Part shown: positions 60,501 to 64,000 of the stretch, piece by piece | Layout of the letters: each line of letters begins with the position of its first letter | How positions within the stretch are numbered: position 1 is the stretch's first letter | Assembly: GCA_016617855.1 (NCBI GenBank) | Contig: JAECUM010004304.1 | Span: 1 to 64,000, forward strand | DNA: 64,000 nucleotides | Source: Megalonaias nervosa | Lineage: Eukaryota > Mollusca > Bivalvia > Unionida > Unionidae | Direction of reading: 5' to 3' | Notes under the pieces: generated by a model | Told to the model about the DNA's origin: nothing | Database searches by the model: none | The model's input: the letters and a program-made list of their open reading frames with translations, nothing else | Made by a program: the position numbers and the translations under genes

Positions 60501-63500
60501 TGATATTCTACAATTCTGATGAACTTGAGATGCTCCAAACTGGATAGTCACTTTCTAAACCAGCTGACATGCCTTTTGTTGTTGCTGTTGTTGTTGTTGT
60601 AGGTCTTAACGCAGAGCTGCCAACCTCCAGACTTGCAATTAGTGAAAAGTGGGATAAAAATTCGTGAATTTTGAATGCAATTAATGAAAAATTATATCAT
60701 GACACTAACTCCATCCACTTCAATGGTCAGTACTGCATTATATGAAAATCCCAAAATAAAACTAAAACATATTATTTACACTGATTACATGTACTACTTT
60801 ATTTGCAGCCAAATTTACTGATATACACAAACTTCATGCTATTTGTCATATGATGCTGTGGCAGTCTTGAACTTCCTGAATCAGGCTATGGTAAATTTGT
60901 TTTCAAAACAGTTCAAGCTTCTTGCCTGCTGGTTAATCTTGGTGATAAAAATTGTTGCAAATTTTTGGCACCTAAGGAGGCACTCAAGTTTGTCTTATTT
61001 TTCCTCACAGTAGGAAATAATCTTTCACTGGCACTGTTGCTGATCTCCTACTGAGAAAGACAGTTTATGTTCAACAAGAAAGCTCACAAACAATGCTTCA
61101 GCATTGGTAGCATGCAGGACTTGAGTAGGTGGCTTAAAGTACTCCAAAACTGAAATCTGCTGGGGGTGCTATAGCAGTGTGCTTTTTCACATCATTCTGC
61201 CACATCCCTACAGGGGCTCGTATTATTGCTTACAATTTATGTCATACATGTACTATATAATATTACTACATGGTACATGTATAACAGGTAAACTGTAAGC
61301 AACAATACCAGCCCTTGTGCACAGTCCAAATTGTAAACTTCGTGGCACGCTACTGTGCAAAAAGCATAATGTACATCGATGTTTGATGGCTGAATGCTAG
61401 GCCAAATTTTGGTGTAACCCAATCTATACTTCACTTTTCGTGGAATACAAATCTTTTTCCTTGGAAGTGAAAATGTTTTAACTGCAGTGTACCTTAATTA
61501 TGAAATAGTATTAATCCAGAAGATGTAACATCAAACGGTGAACGATTAGTGGTGTCGGCGCATGCATGGAAAACTGTGAACTCGAGCAAATTACGATATA
61601 TGCTAATCTTTCAATCGCAAAAATTCCATCACTCGAAAAAGCTATCTTCATGTAGTTTCCCAACCTCTATGTGCTTTTTGCTACCAGTGTGCTTCCTCGC
61701 ATCATCCCTGCCACCATGCCCATATGCTAAAATGTGTGGCACACTGTGTGCAAAAAGCATAATGTATATCAGTATTTGATGGCTGAATGCACAACCAAGT
61801 TTTGGCATATTCCAAATTAAACTTCACTTTTTGTGCATCATATTCCTTTGTCCTTGGTGGTGAAGACATTTTCAAGATACGATGCAGAATGGTAATTTAA
61901 ATCAGTGTTGGTGGTGCATACACGGAGAAAAATTCCTGTTAGGACCCGGTTTCTTTCAAAAGCATTTGTAAAACTATTCTTATATATCTAGATTAAAATA
62001 CGCCAAAATGCATGCTACCAGGCCAACTGTACAAATTGGCGACAGTTCTACTAATATCGCAACTAGCAGTGACGGACTGTTTCGGCAACTGCCAATATCA
62101 CGACTAGCACTTCATGGGAAAATTTAAAATAATTGAGAACTGGGAAATTCGTGATTATTTGGCATGCGGTATGAATTTTTAAATCACTGAAAAAGTCATG
62201 AAATTCATGCCAAAATCGTGTGGGTTGGCAACTATGTTTATACCATTTTTCAGCACAAGATAGGCTATACATGGTGGCCAGGATAAATGGTGGAGGAAGA
62301 ACCTGGGAAAACCCCGGCAGGAACCACCGACCCACAAGAAGCTACTGGTTGGTTGACATCAGACTGAGTAGTCAAAGTTTCAGGAATATCTCACACACTT
62401 GGCAGCCCATATAGACACTCTTCCATACTTACTGTGCTGTTTTTATCTTGGGGGAATCAAAATCTGACACTAGCAAATGGACGCATTTTCATGTTCCGTT
62501 GACATACATTTGAATTTGTTGAAATGCAATGGTAGTCGAGGTATGCTGAAGTATGTTCAAGGAGGTTCTTGGTGTGGGGGATATGTTTCTTGAACTAAAT
62601 GAAATGTTGCTTACAGTTCAAACACACATAATACATTTTTGTTCATTTTGTTAAAGAATAATACTTCAACTTAACCCAATTTCGGCATTCCGGGCTTCCA
62701 TTGCTTTCCAGCCAATTGAAATGTTGGCCAACGAAACTTGAAAACAGGCCCATTTGCTTGTGTAAGGATTTTAATTTCTTAGGAAAAAGGCATCAGAGTA
62801 AGTACAGTCTAATACATTATAACTTTAATTTGCAGAAAAGCACCAATATCGGCTGCCAAGTGCAAGACATATTCCTGAAAATTTTACTTTCATTACAGTC
62901 GACATCAAAATAAACTACACAGTGCCATCATTTAGGCAGTAAGACCTCAACGCCCAAAACATAAATATCATGGAGGAGGTCTTACACTGTAGGATTAGAG
63001 GGTGGGTAAAACTTAGTACTAATATTAGTAACCCTACTCCTACCTCATGGATGGGGTACTAACATGAGCCTACGTGTGTCAATGGAGCAAGCTGGGTGTG
63101 ACCTCAACGCCCAAAAACATAAATATCAAGGCCATGGTCTTACTGTCTAAATGAGTAGTTTTTAGCAGTGTTTACGAGGACCCGGTATTACTGTTAGTAA
63201 TATTGCTGTTTCACAGAAAGTTGGGGCTCAGTTGGTAGTACTATGCTCATAATCTATGGGTCACGTGTATACAAGCCTGTGTCGGTTGCAAGGGTGATTC
63301 CTTGCAAAAGCACTTAGCTCCCATCTCCTCCACATGATATAGCCAATAATGTGATAAAAGTGCGGTTGAAACCAACGAAACATTTTCATAACTAAAAAGA
63401 ATTCTTACAAAGCCTACCTTGGTAGTATACACCTTTTTACTTGTGTATAATATCTGAAAGTAAGGTAATTCTGTCTGATCTACAAGGCATACGATATATC

Positions 63501-63780
63501 AATCACAAAAAGTCTCGAATAAATATTGAAATAGCGAGCTACGAAAATATGCTATAGTACTATCGAGAACTGGTGACTGGACCATATATCATTAAATCAC
63601 AATATTTACACGGTCGTCTTATATGTATCCTCGACAAAAGTGAAAATTATGCGAAAATCTAATTTGAAAAAAAAACCTCTTATTTTACGTTCTCAGCTTA
63701 CATTTTTCTGCAATCTTTAATTTACTGAACAGATTAGCCGGTTCTTCCGCCACCATATTCAAGTCCATGTAGGCCGCCAT
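27077..63780 (-). CDS. RPP30: RPP30, ribonuclease P/MRP protein subunit p30 (11 coding exons)
   Basis: This is the p30 subunit of nuclear RNase P and RNase MRP, which acts in tRNA 5' maturation and pre-rRNA processing. It adopts a TIM-barrel-like fold and pairs with POP5 in the family. Eleven exons were assembled by eye: 63702-63780, 55091-55176, 54280-54345, 49338-49412, 43879-43932, 42952-43041, 35636-35752, 34127-34156, 33742-33779, 32136-32215 and 27077-27249. All junctions are GT/AG and all phases agree. The CDS is 888 bases, 295 residues (human 268). Recognisable blocks are LGYDMVAINH (residues 27-36), RPFKQCSRLSTIITDPS (81-97), LNVDIITIDVTQKL (126-139), AMDRGLFFEIQYSPAIRDNS (151-170), RKYTISNA (172-179), ELRGPLDVANLGVMFGLTEA and AKAAVTTNCRAVL. 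The C-terminus is Lys/Arg-rich (PKQKRAK), possibly nuclear-targeting. No frameshift or in-frame stop was seen, so it is probably functional. Confidence 0.95.
27268..27314. repeat. (AAT)n microsatellite abutting the exon 11 acceptor
   Basis: About 15 AAT units. On the transcribed strand it is an (ATT)n run that ends just before the pyrimidine tract of the RPP30 exon 11 acceptor. Confidence 0.95.
27355..27525. repeat. Repeated GGTCTCTCAAGACA motifs, Tigger/pogo-type end
   Basis: Variants of TGGTCTCTCAAGACAGGT occur three times (about 27360 inverted, 27405, 27490) and end in TACTGTAAAAC-type sequence. This resembles terminal repeats of pogo/Tigger transposons, which insert at TA. No coding part is present. 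Confidence 0.4.
28450..31230. repeat. Degenerate tandem array, unit about 145 bp, about 18 copies
   Basis: Each unit has AATCAGATGCAAGATCACCT, CATTAATATGCATnGATCTTG, CTCATTATCAAACTCATC, an AAGATCTTGATGAT motif, TTGATCAAAAT, GGATCAGAAATATGGC and CTCCAGAGTGGTAACAAGCT. The TATGCAT landmark falls at about 28771, 28911, 29057, 29204, 29348, 29492, 29627, 29772, 29919, 30064, 30207, 30355, 30556, 30703, 30953 and 31096. Most spacings are 140-148. Two breaks (about 30490 and 30760-30900) mark a partial unit and an insertion. Confidence 0.9.
32136..32215 (-). CDS. RPP30: RPP30 exon 10
   Basis: Acceptor TTGACTAG, donor G|GTAATT, 80 bases, phase 2 in and 1 out. Encodes GVMFGLTEAQAKAAVTTNCR, then AVLHHA, matching LLFGLSESDAKAAVSTNCRAALLH. 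Confidence 0.95.
32216..33741 (-). other. RPP30 intron 9
   Basis: 1.5 kb of AT-rich sequence. No repeat family or second gene recognised. Confidence 0.8.
33742..33779 (-). CDS. RPP30: RPP30 exon 9 (38 bp)
   Basis: Acceptor CTTTTTTCCAG, donor AACTT|GTATCC, phase 0 in and 2 out. Encodes PIELRGPLDVAN, equivalent to PLEIRGPYDVAN. The split leucine codon is completed by exon 10. Confidence 0.92.
34127..34156 (-). CDS. RPP30: RPP30 exon 8 (30-bp microexon)
   Basis: Ten codons, NVILTSGCKR, equivalent to NVIISSAAER. Acceptor TTTCTTTTCAG, donor AGG|GTAAGT, phase 0-0. It is too short for most gene finders, but both splice sites are strong and the product aligns without gaps. Confidence 0.92.
35155..35301 (+). 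pseudogene. Tigger/CENP-B-type helix-turn-helix fragment
   Basis: The plus frame from a Met at 35155 reads SKACAIKEKLEALDRIKSSV and then KQSELARDLALNKSTI. This is the N-terminal psq/CENP-B HTH of pogo/Tigger transposases (EKLEVI-RIE-G-KQSEIAR-LGLSKSTV). It stops at 35301 after 49 codons. Shortly after, the plus strand reads FWFTDEKF near 35360, reminiscent of a Tc1/mariner-type DDE block, but with stops around it. A transposon fossil in RPP30 intron 7, on the opposite strand. Confidence 0.55.
35636..35752 (-). CDS. RPP30: RPP30 exon 7
   Basis: Acceptor TTGTATTTCCAG, donor AAG|GTGAGT, 117 bases, phase 0-0. Encodes the most conserved block of the protein: AMDRGLFFEIQYSPAIRD, RKYTISNA and LMCKGK, matching the RGLAFELVYSPAIKD and RRYTISSA motifs of the family. 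Confidence 0.97.
36383..36409. repeat. (AG)n microsatellite with A-rich flanks
   Basis: AG dinucleotides flanked by A-runs on both sides. The apparent ORF across it (36348-36611) is low-complexity. Confidence 0.9.
37431..37695 (-). mobile_element. tRNA-derived SINE, family A, copy 1 (full length)
   Basis: Read on the minus strand, the head is tRNA-like (GGCCGAGTGGTCTAAAGCGC as A box, GAGTTCGAGTCCC as B box). It is followed by a CACGAGAAGC/GGCGGCCATGTATAGCC body and a TGCTGAAAAATGGCGTTAAA tail with a (CAA)n 3' end. A perfect 11-base target duplication GCTAAATGGAT flanks it at 37420-37430 and 37696-37706. The head type suggests a class II (Leu/Ser-like) tRNA source. Confidence 0.9.
39785..40050 (-). 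mobile_element. SINE family A, copy 2 (full length)
   Basis: Same head, body and (CAA)n tail as copy 1. A perfect 14-base target duplication CCTAATGATTTTGT lies at 39771-39784 and 40051-40064, indicating a fairly recent insertion. Confidence 0.9.
40735..40905 (-). mobile_element. SINE family A, old copy
   Basis: Diverged head (GGCTGAGTGGTCTAAGGCAC, GTGTTCGAGTCCCAGGC on the minus strand) and part of the body (CTTCTTTGGGTCAGAGGT). The tail is unrecognisable. No target duplication seen. Confidence 0.65.
41474..41599 (-). CDS. Orphan exon-like segment in RPP30 intron 6, unidentified
   Basis: On the minus strand an AG (TTACAAG) is followed by 126 bases that end at TATG|GTAAGT. They encode, in one frame only, QYLSGYRQLIIQNIATVVKD, then FKNYQASLGTFVIPVTQELL. 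The composition is protein-like. Just upstream (41814-41610) another minus frame reads DEDIPRLMTGDETEMPEYAD. The frame needed is phase 1, whereas the surrounding intron is phase 0 and reading it in phase 0 gives a stop, so it is not a simple RPP30 cassette. It may be a fragment of another gene or retrocopy, or a transposon. Family not recognised. Confidence 0.3.
42071..42323 (-). mobile_element. SINE family A, copy 3
   Basis: Complete body and head with a short (CAA) tail. Imperfect target duplication TGGCTTGACCGGCTG (42058-42072) versus TGGCTCAACCGGTTG (42324-42338). Confidence 0.85.
42718..42850. repeat. Minisatellite, 16-17-bp units (ACACAAAATGTTAC / ACACAAACTATGTT)
   Basis: Alternating units with ACACAAAATGTTAC and ACACAAACTATGTTAC cores, about eight copies, just downstream of RPP30 exon 6 on the transcribed strand. 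Confidence 0.9.
42914..42940. repeat. (TA)n microsatellite
   Basis: TA run about 12 bases beyond the RPP30 exon 6 donor, inside intron 6. Confidence 0.95.
42952..43041 (-). CDS. RPP30: RPP30 exon 6
   Basis: Acceptor TTTTTCTTCAG, donor TTG|GTAAGT, 90 bases, phase 0-0. Encodes LACKTLNVDIITIDVTQKLS, then FQIKR, equivalent to the LDVDLVCITVTEKLPFYFKR block. A TA microsatellite sits immediately downstream of the donor. Confidence 0.95.
43879..43932 (-). CDS. RPP30: RPP30 exon 5
   Basis: 54 bases, phase 0-0, donor TTA|GTGAGT. Encodes QQYELIAVQPTSEKTF, equivalent to the YDVVAVFPKTEKLF block. The acceptor reads CTCCAGAG, and the second AG is required by phase. An alternative use of the first AG would shift the frame. 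Confidence 0.85.
44391..44765. repeat. AT-rich minisatellite, unit about 31 bp
   Basis: Units of TATCCACTATTAAGTATATT plus ATTAATAATTA. The CCACTATT/TCACTATT landmark recurs at about 44421, 44452, 44483, 44513, 44545 and 44576. About 12 copies. Confidence 0.85.
45322..45722. repeat. Minisatellite, unit about 49 bp, 8 copies
   Basis: GGTATGCCTTGGGTAGTTAG followed by GTATGCATAGTTGGGGTAAT and TCTCAATGA. GTATGCC/ATATGCT landmarks lie at about 45331, 45381, 45430, 45480, 45528, 45578, 45628 and 45674. Confidence 0.9.
45903..46045. mobile_element. Double-hairpin MITE, copy 1
   Basis: First hairpin: TGCACAGACCAAGATCTGCCA (45921-45941) and its exact reverse complement (45955-45975), a 21-bp perfect stem with a 13-base loop. 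A weaker second fold follows (CAGATCAGGATCATTGTTC). The same organisation recurs at 51.0 and 53.7 kb. Confidence 0.75.
47700..48450. repeat. Degenerate tandem array, unit about 140 bp, about 5 copies
   Basis: Landmark TTAACCCCAAAATCCATCGG and variants near 47862, 47910, 48048 and 48330. Between them are CATTTACAAAGTTTGG-like, AGTTATTTTCTGAAAACCAT and CTGACCATGACTTTGGAC-like phrases. The copies are old and diverged. Confidence 0.65.
49338..49412 (-). CDS. RPP30: RPP30 exon 4
   Basis: Acceptor TTTAATTTTCAG, donor CTG|GTAAAC, 75 bases, phase 0-0. Encodes GRPFKQCSRLSTIITDPS, equivalent to SRPIKILTRLTIIVSDPS in vertebrates. Confidence 0.9.
49565..49821 (-). mobile_element. SINE family A, copy 4 (full length)
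   Basis: Head, body and (CAA)n tail as in copy 1. A 9-base target duplication AGAAATTGT lies at 49556-49564 and 49822-49830. It lies in RPP30 intron 3, about 150 bases upstream of exon 4 on the transcribed strand. Confidence 0.9.
51035..51213. mobile_element. Double-hairpin MITE, copy 2
   Basis: AGACCAACTGCAAACTGCACAG opens it, and the far end reads GAGCTGGTCT, giving short terminal inverted repeats. The internal first stem (CTGCACAGACCGAGATCTTCCATTGCAT with its partner near 51085-51110) and the second stem (GACCCTGATCTGC / GCAAATCAGGATC) match copies 1 and 3. Confidence 0.75.
52462..52577 (-). mobile_element. SINE family A, copy 5 (5'-truncated)
   Basis: Only the (CAA)n tail and the tail-proximal body (AAATGGCGCAAAG, CATGTATAGCCTAT) remain. 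The tRNA head is missing. Target duplication GATGCAACA at 52453-52461 and 52578-52586 shows the truncation happened at insertion, as expected for target-primed reverse transcription. Confidence 0.85.
52811..53073 (-). mobile_element. tRNA-derived SINE, family B, copy 1
   Basis: The minus-strand head has GGTGGCCTAGTGGTTAGAGA (A box) and GTGGGTTCGAACCCCGG (B box). The body contains ACTAACAGCTGCCTCACTAG, TGGATGGGACATGATGCC and a tail with AACTGCCAGACTGCAGACAT. Unrelated in sequence to family A. Confidence 0.85.
53698..53862. mobile_element. Double-hairpin MITE, copy 3
   Basis: Two hairpins in series: AACATAGATCATGATCTGCC with its partner (53712-53760), and TGCATAGACCTAGATCTGC with GCAGATCTGAGTCTGTGCA (about 53792-53842). 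It starts GAGGCCAACTGCAAAC and ends GTAGCTGGACTTGAC, agreeing with copy 2 termini. Confidence 0.75.
54280..54345 (-). CDS. RPP30: RPP30 exon 3
   Basis: Acceptor TTTTATAG, donor AAC|GTAAGG, 66 bases, phase 0-0. Encodes IIIPHPDEVKVDDAKLRTNN, the variable segment before the RP-IK-TRL block. Weaker conservation than the neighbouring exons, but splice signals and phase fit exactly. Confidence 0.8.
54480..54526. repeat. (AAT)n microsatellite
   Basis: About 15 AAT units, passing into CATCATCAT, in RPP30 intron 2. Confidence 0.95.
54687..54890 (+). mobile_element. SINE family A, inverted old copy
   Basis: The only family A copy on the plus strand: head GGGCCAAGTGGTCTAAGGCA, B box GGGTTTGAGTCTCA, tail GTGCTGAAAAATGGTGTTTA then ACCCACAAAAACAAAC. 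Diverged and partly shortened. Confidence 0.75.
55091..55176 (-). CDS. RPP30: RPP30 exon 2
   Basis: Acceptor CCATTTCAG, donor AAG|GTAGGT. Encodes GYDMVAINHVVED, the hallmark first beta strand of the p30 family (GYsvVAiNH), followed by a lysine-rich linker (SKKEKKKK). Phase 1 in, phase 0 out. Intron 1 before it is 8.5 kb. Confidence 0.95.
55318..55850. repeat. Minisatellite, unit about 31 bp (ACACATACCTAATACATTCAAC)
   Basis: CCTAATAC landmarks at about 55330, 55362, 55393, 55424, 55453 and 55484, continuing to 55740. About 16 copies with CACTT/CAGTT alternation, in RPP30 intron 1 near exon 2. Confidence 0.9.
57291..57554 (-). mobile_element. SINE family B, copy 2
   Basis: Same layout as copy 1: minus-strand head GTTGGCCTAGTGGTTAGAGT and GCGGGTCCGAACCCTGG, body with ACTAACAGCTGCTTCACTAG, tail with AACTGCCACACTGCAGACAT. 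About 80-85 percent identical to copy 1 by eye. Confidence 0.85.
58495..58955. mobile_element. Tigger/pogo-type element end with ~95-bp internal repeats
   Basis: Three tandem units run from AAGCCTGGCGGCAAGATCAA to GCTTGTCGACATAAATGATT (about 58511, 58601, 58682). The right end reads GTCGACATAAGTGATGTCGA then TATAAGTGGGTAGGACTGTA. This matches the style of Tigger terminal repeats (CAGTCCTACCCACTTATATC on the other strand, next to a TA target). The left end is not defined. No transposase frame. Confidence 0.5.
59291..59338. repeat. (ATT)n microsatellite, imperfect
   Basis: ATT units with one CATT interruption, in RPP30 intron 1. Confidence 0.9.
59640..60200 (-). pseudogene. MULE-like transposase remnant
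   Basis: The minus strand gives, in two frames, DLPKPIIFCYTEEELTDLRS then NVGVIGINRTFNLG (about 60150-60045), followed by PILFGPLMLHLRW (59985-59950). Then come a GVGNEKAL motif and LCAKHFKDNLMQQM with ISEIFGL (about 59800-59690). This order (DRTFNLG, GPxxLH, TDGExAL, CxxHFRxN, DIFG) is the pattern of MULE-type transposase-like proteins that are common in cnidarian and mollusc genomes. A frameshift and degraded catalytic residues mark it as dead. Confidence 0.5.
60577..60611 (-). mobile_element. SINE family A tail, left part of a split copy
   Basis: (CAA)n tail and the first body bases (CGTTAAGACCTACAAC on the minus strand), cut at 60611 by a hAT insertion. The rest continues at 62245. Confidence 0.8.
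60913..61045 (-). pseudogene. hAT C-terminal dimerisation (hATC) block
   Basis: The minus strand reads NSASERLFPTVRKNKTNLSA then SLGAKNLQQFLSPRL and a stop near 60913. The NS-A-ER-FS-xxxxKTxxRxxL pattern is the hallmark of the hATC domain, here with FP in place of FS. It is separated from the N-terminal finger by non-coding or deleted sequence. Confidence 0.7.
61300..61475 (-). pseudogene. hAT zinc finger, second copy
   Basis: Minus frame with TKIWPSIQPSNIDVHYAFCT, then ACHEVYNLDCAQ. It is nearly parallel to the copy at 61690-61868 (LEYAKTWLCIQPSNTDIHYAFCTQC), so the 5' part of the transposase gene was duplicated in tandem. It lacks the second half of the finger. Confidence 0.6.
61690..61868 (-). 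pseudogene. hAT zinc finger, first copy with start codon
   Basis: ATG at 61868 opens MSSPPRTKEYDAQKVKFNL, then the finger with QPSNTDIHYAFCTQCATHFS. A W-rich stretch and TGA follow where HGG-xDVxxHxxxxxH is expected, so the distal histidines have been lost through a small shift. Confidence 0.6.
62245..62345 (-). mobile_element. SINE family A, right part of the split copy
   Basis: Body ATTTTTCAGCACAAGATAGG, CCACCGACCCACAAGAAGCT. It ends before the tRNA head at about 62345. Together with 60577-60611 it forms one 5'-truncated copy. Confidence 0.8.
63702..63780 (-). CDS. RPP30: RPP30 exon 1 (start codon)
   Basis: ATG at 63780-63778 opens MAAYMDLNMVAEEP, equivalent to the MAVFADLDL start of vertebrate RPP30. 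The exon ends in phase 1 at AAAAAT|GTAAGC. Joining to exon 2 recreates the LGY codon, which confirms both sites. Confidence 0.9.
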
Positions 63781-63788
63781 AGTGGAAA

Positions 63789-63795
63789 TGACGTC
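63789..63795. promoter_or_regulatory. CRE-like TGACGTC near RPP30 start
   Basis: Seven of eight CRE bases, 9 bases upstream of the RPP30 ATG, so in the 5' UTR or at the start site. Confidence 0.3.
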
Positions 63796-63942
63796 TTTTC
63801 GCAAGAACGAGATTATTTAAAAGAAACATTTTTGTTCAGTTTTATAATTCATACCCAGTATCAAACATTTTTGCTTACTTACAATTTCTAAAACATTCAA
63901 TATAAATTTTTCTTCTTTCTAAAATTTCTTTCATTTATGTTG

Positions 63943-63950
63943 TGACGTCA
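63943..63950. promoter_or_regulatory. CRE palindrome TGACGTCA upstream of RPP30
   Basis: A full CREB/ATF consensus 163 bases upstream of the RPP30 ATG, within the probable promoter. No TATA box was identified at a fitting distance, which is usual for a housekeeping gene. Being palindromic, it could also serve a divergent gene beyond the window. Confidence 0.4.
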
Positions 63951-64000
63951 TGTAATTTCTTTCGGAGCTGGCTGGACTATAGAAAGTTATTTCCATGACA

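Larger units (their letters stand above)
60612..62236 (-). mobile_element. hAT transposon (1.6 kb, internally deleted) nested in a SINE
   Basis: The ends CAGAGCTGCCAACC and, inverted, CATAGTTGCCAACC form short terminal inverted repeats. The insertion site is inside the SINE phrase TTAACGCCATTTTTCAGC. Flanking octamers TCTTAACG (60604-60611) and TTTATACC (62237-62244) are both plausible decayed copies of that target, giving the 8-base duplication of hAT elements. The minus strand encodes two zinc fingers and a hATC block, with the catalytic middle missing. Confidence 0.75.
55177..63701 (-). other. RPP30 intron 1
   Basis: 8.5 kb. From low to high coordinates it holds the 31-bp minisatellite, SINE-B copy 2, a Tigger-type end, a trinucleotide run, a MULE-like pseudogene and a hAT element nested in a SINE. 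The remaining stretches (55860-57290, 57560-58490, 62350-63700) show nothing recognisable. Confidence 0.85.

Overview
The window looks like AT-rich intergenic and intronic DNA of an invertebrate animal, most likely a mollusc (bivalve-like). That placement is an inference from long introns, small split exons, tRNA-derived SINEs, Polinton, hAT and Tigger debris, and degenerate ~145-bp tandem arrays. Nothing looks bacterial: there are no operons, no Shine-Dalgarno sites and no long intact ORFs.

The best-supported gene is on the minus strand and fills 27-64 kb. It encodes RPP30, the p30 protein subunit of RNase P/MRP. I could assemble all eleven coding exons (63780 down to 27077). Every junction has GT/AG signals, the phases agree throughout, and the product is 295 residues. 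Its ten introns hold almost all of the repeats in the right half of the window.

Left end (1-6.2 kb), plus strand: the last two exons and poly(A) signal of an unidentified gene (about 272-730), then a ~147-bp tandem array (2.6-3.8 kb), then a clear CCP/sushi exon (3983-4159) with a phase-compatible exon encoding a transmembrane helix (about 5077-5183).

6-20 kb: gene-poor DNA containing an 8.4-kb inverted-repeat structure (9651-18030). Each arm is made of head-to-tail copies of a ~370-bp unit. A GC-rich patch (12.9-13.65 kb) inside the left arm carries wrecked Polinton/adintovirus-type genes: an adenain-like protease and a pX/pVI-like small protein.

20-26 kb: a graveyard of mobile elements. 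It holds a hAT N-terminal fragment (20.6-21.06 kb), a GC-rich dead Polinton segment (21.3-24.55 kb, with packaging ATPase, PLA2-like protein and retroviral-type integrase) and a second hAT remnant with a G-rich end (24.8-25.6 kb).

26-64 kb: RPP30 with intronic SINEs of two families, a hAT transposon nested in a SINE, a double-hairpin MITE family, a MULE-like remnant, Tigger pieces, minisatellites and a 2.8-kb ~145-bp array. A CRE palindrome lies upstream of the RPP30 start codon.
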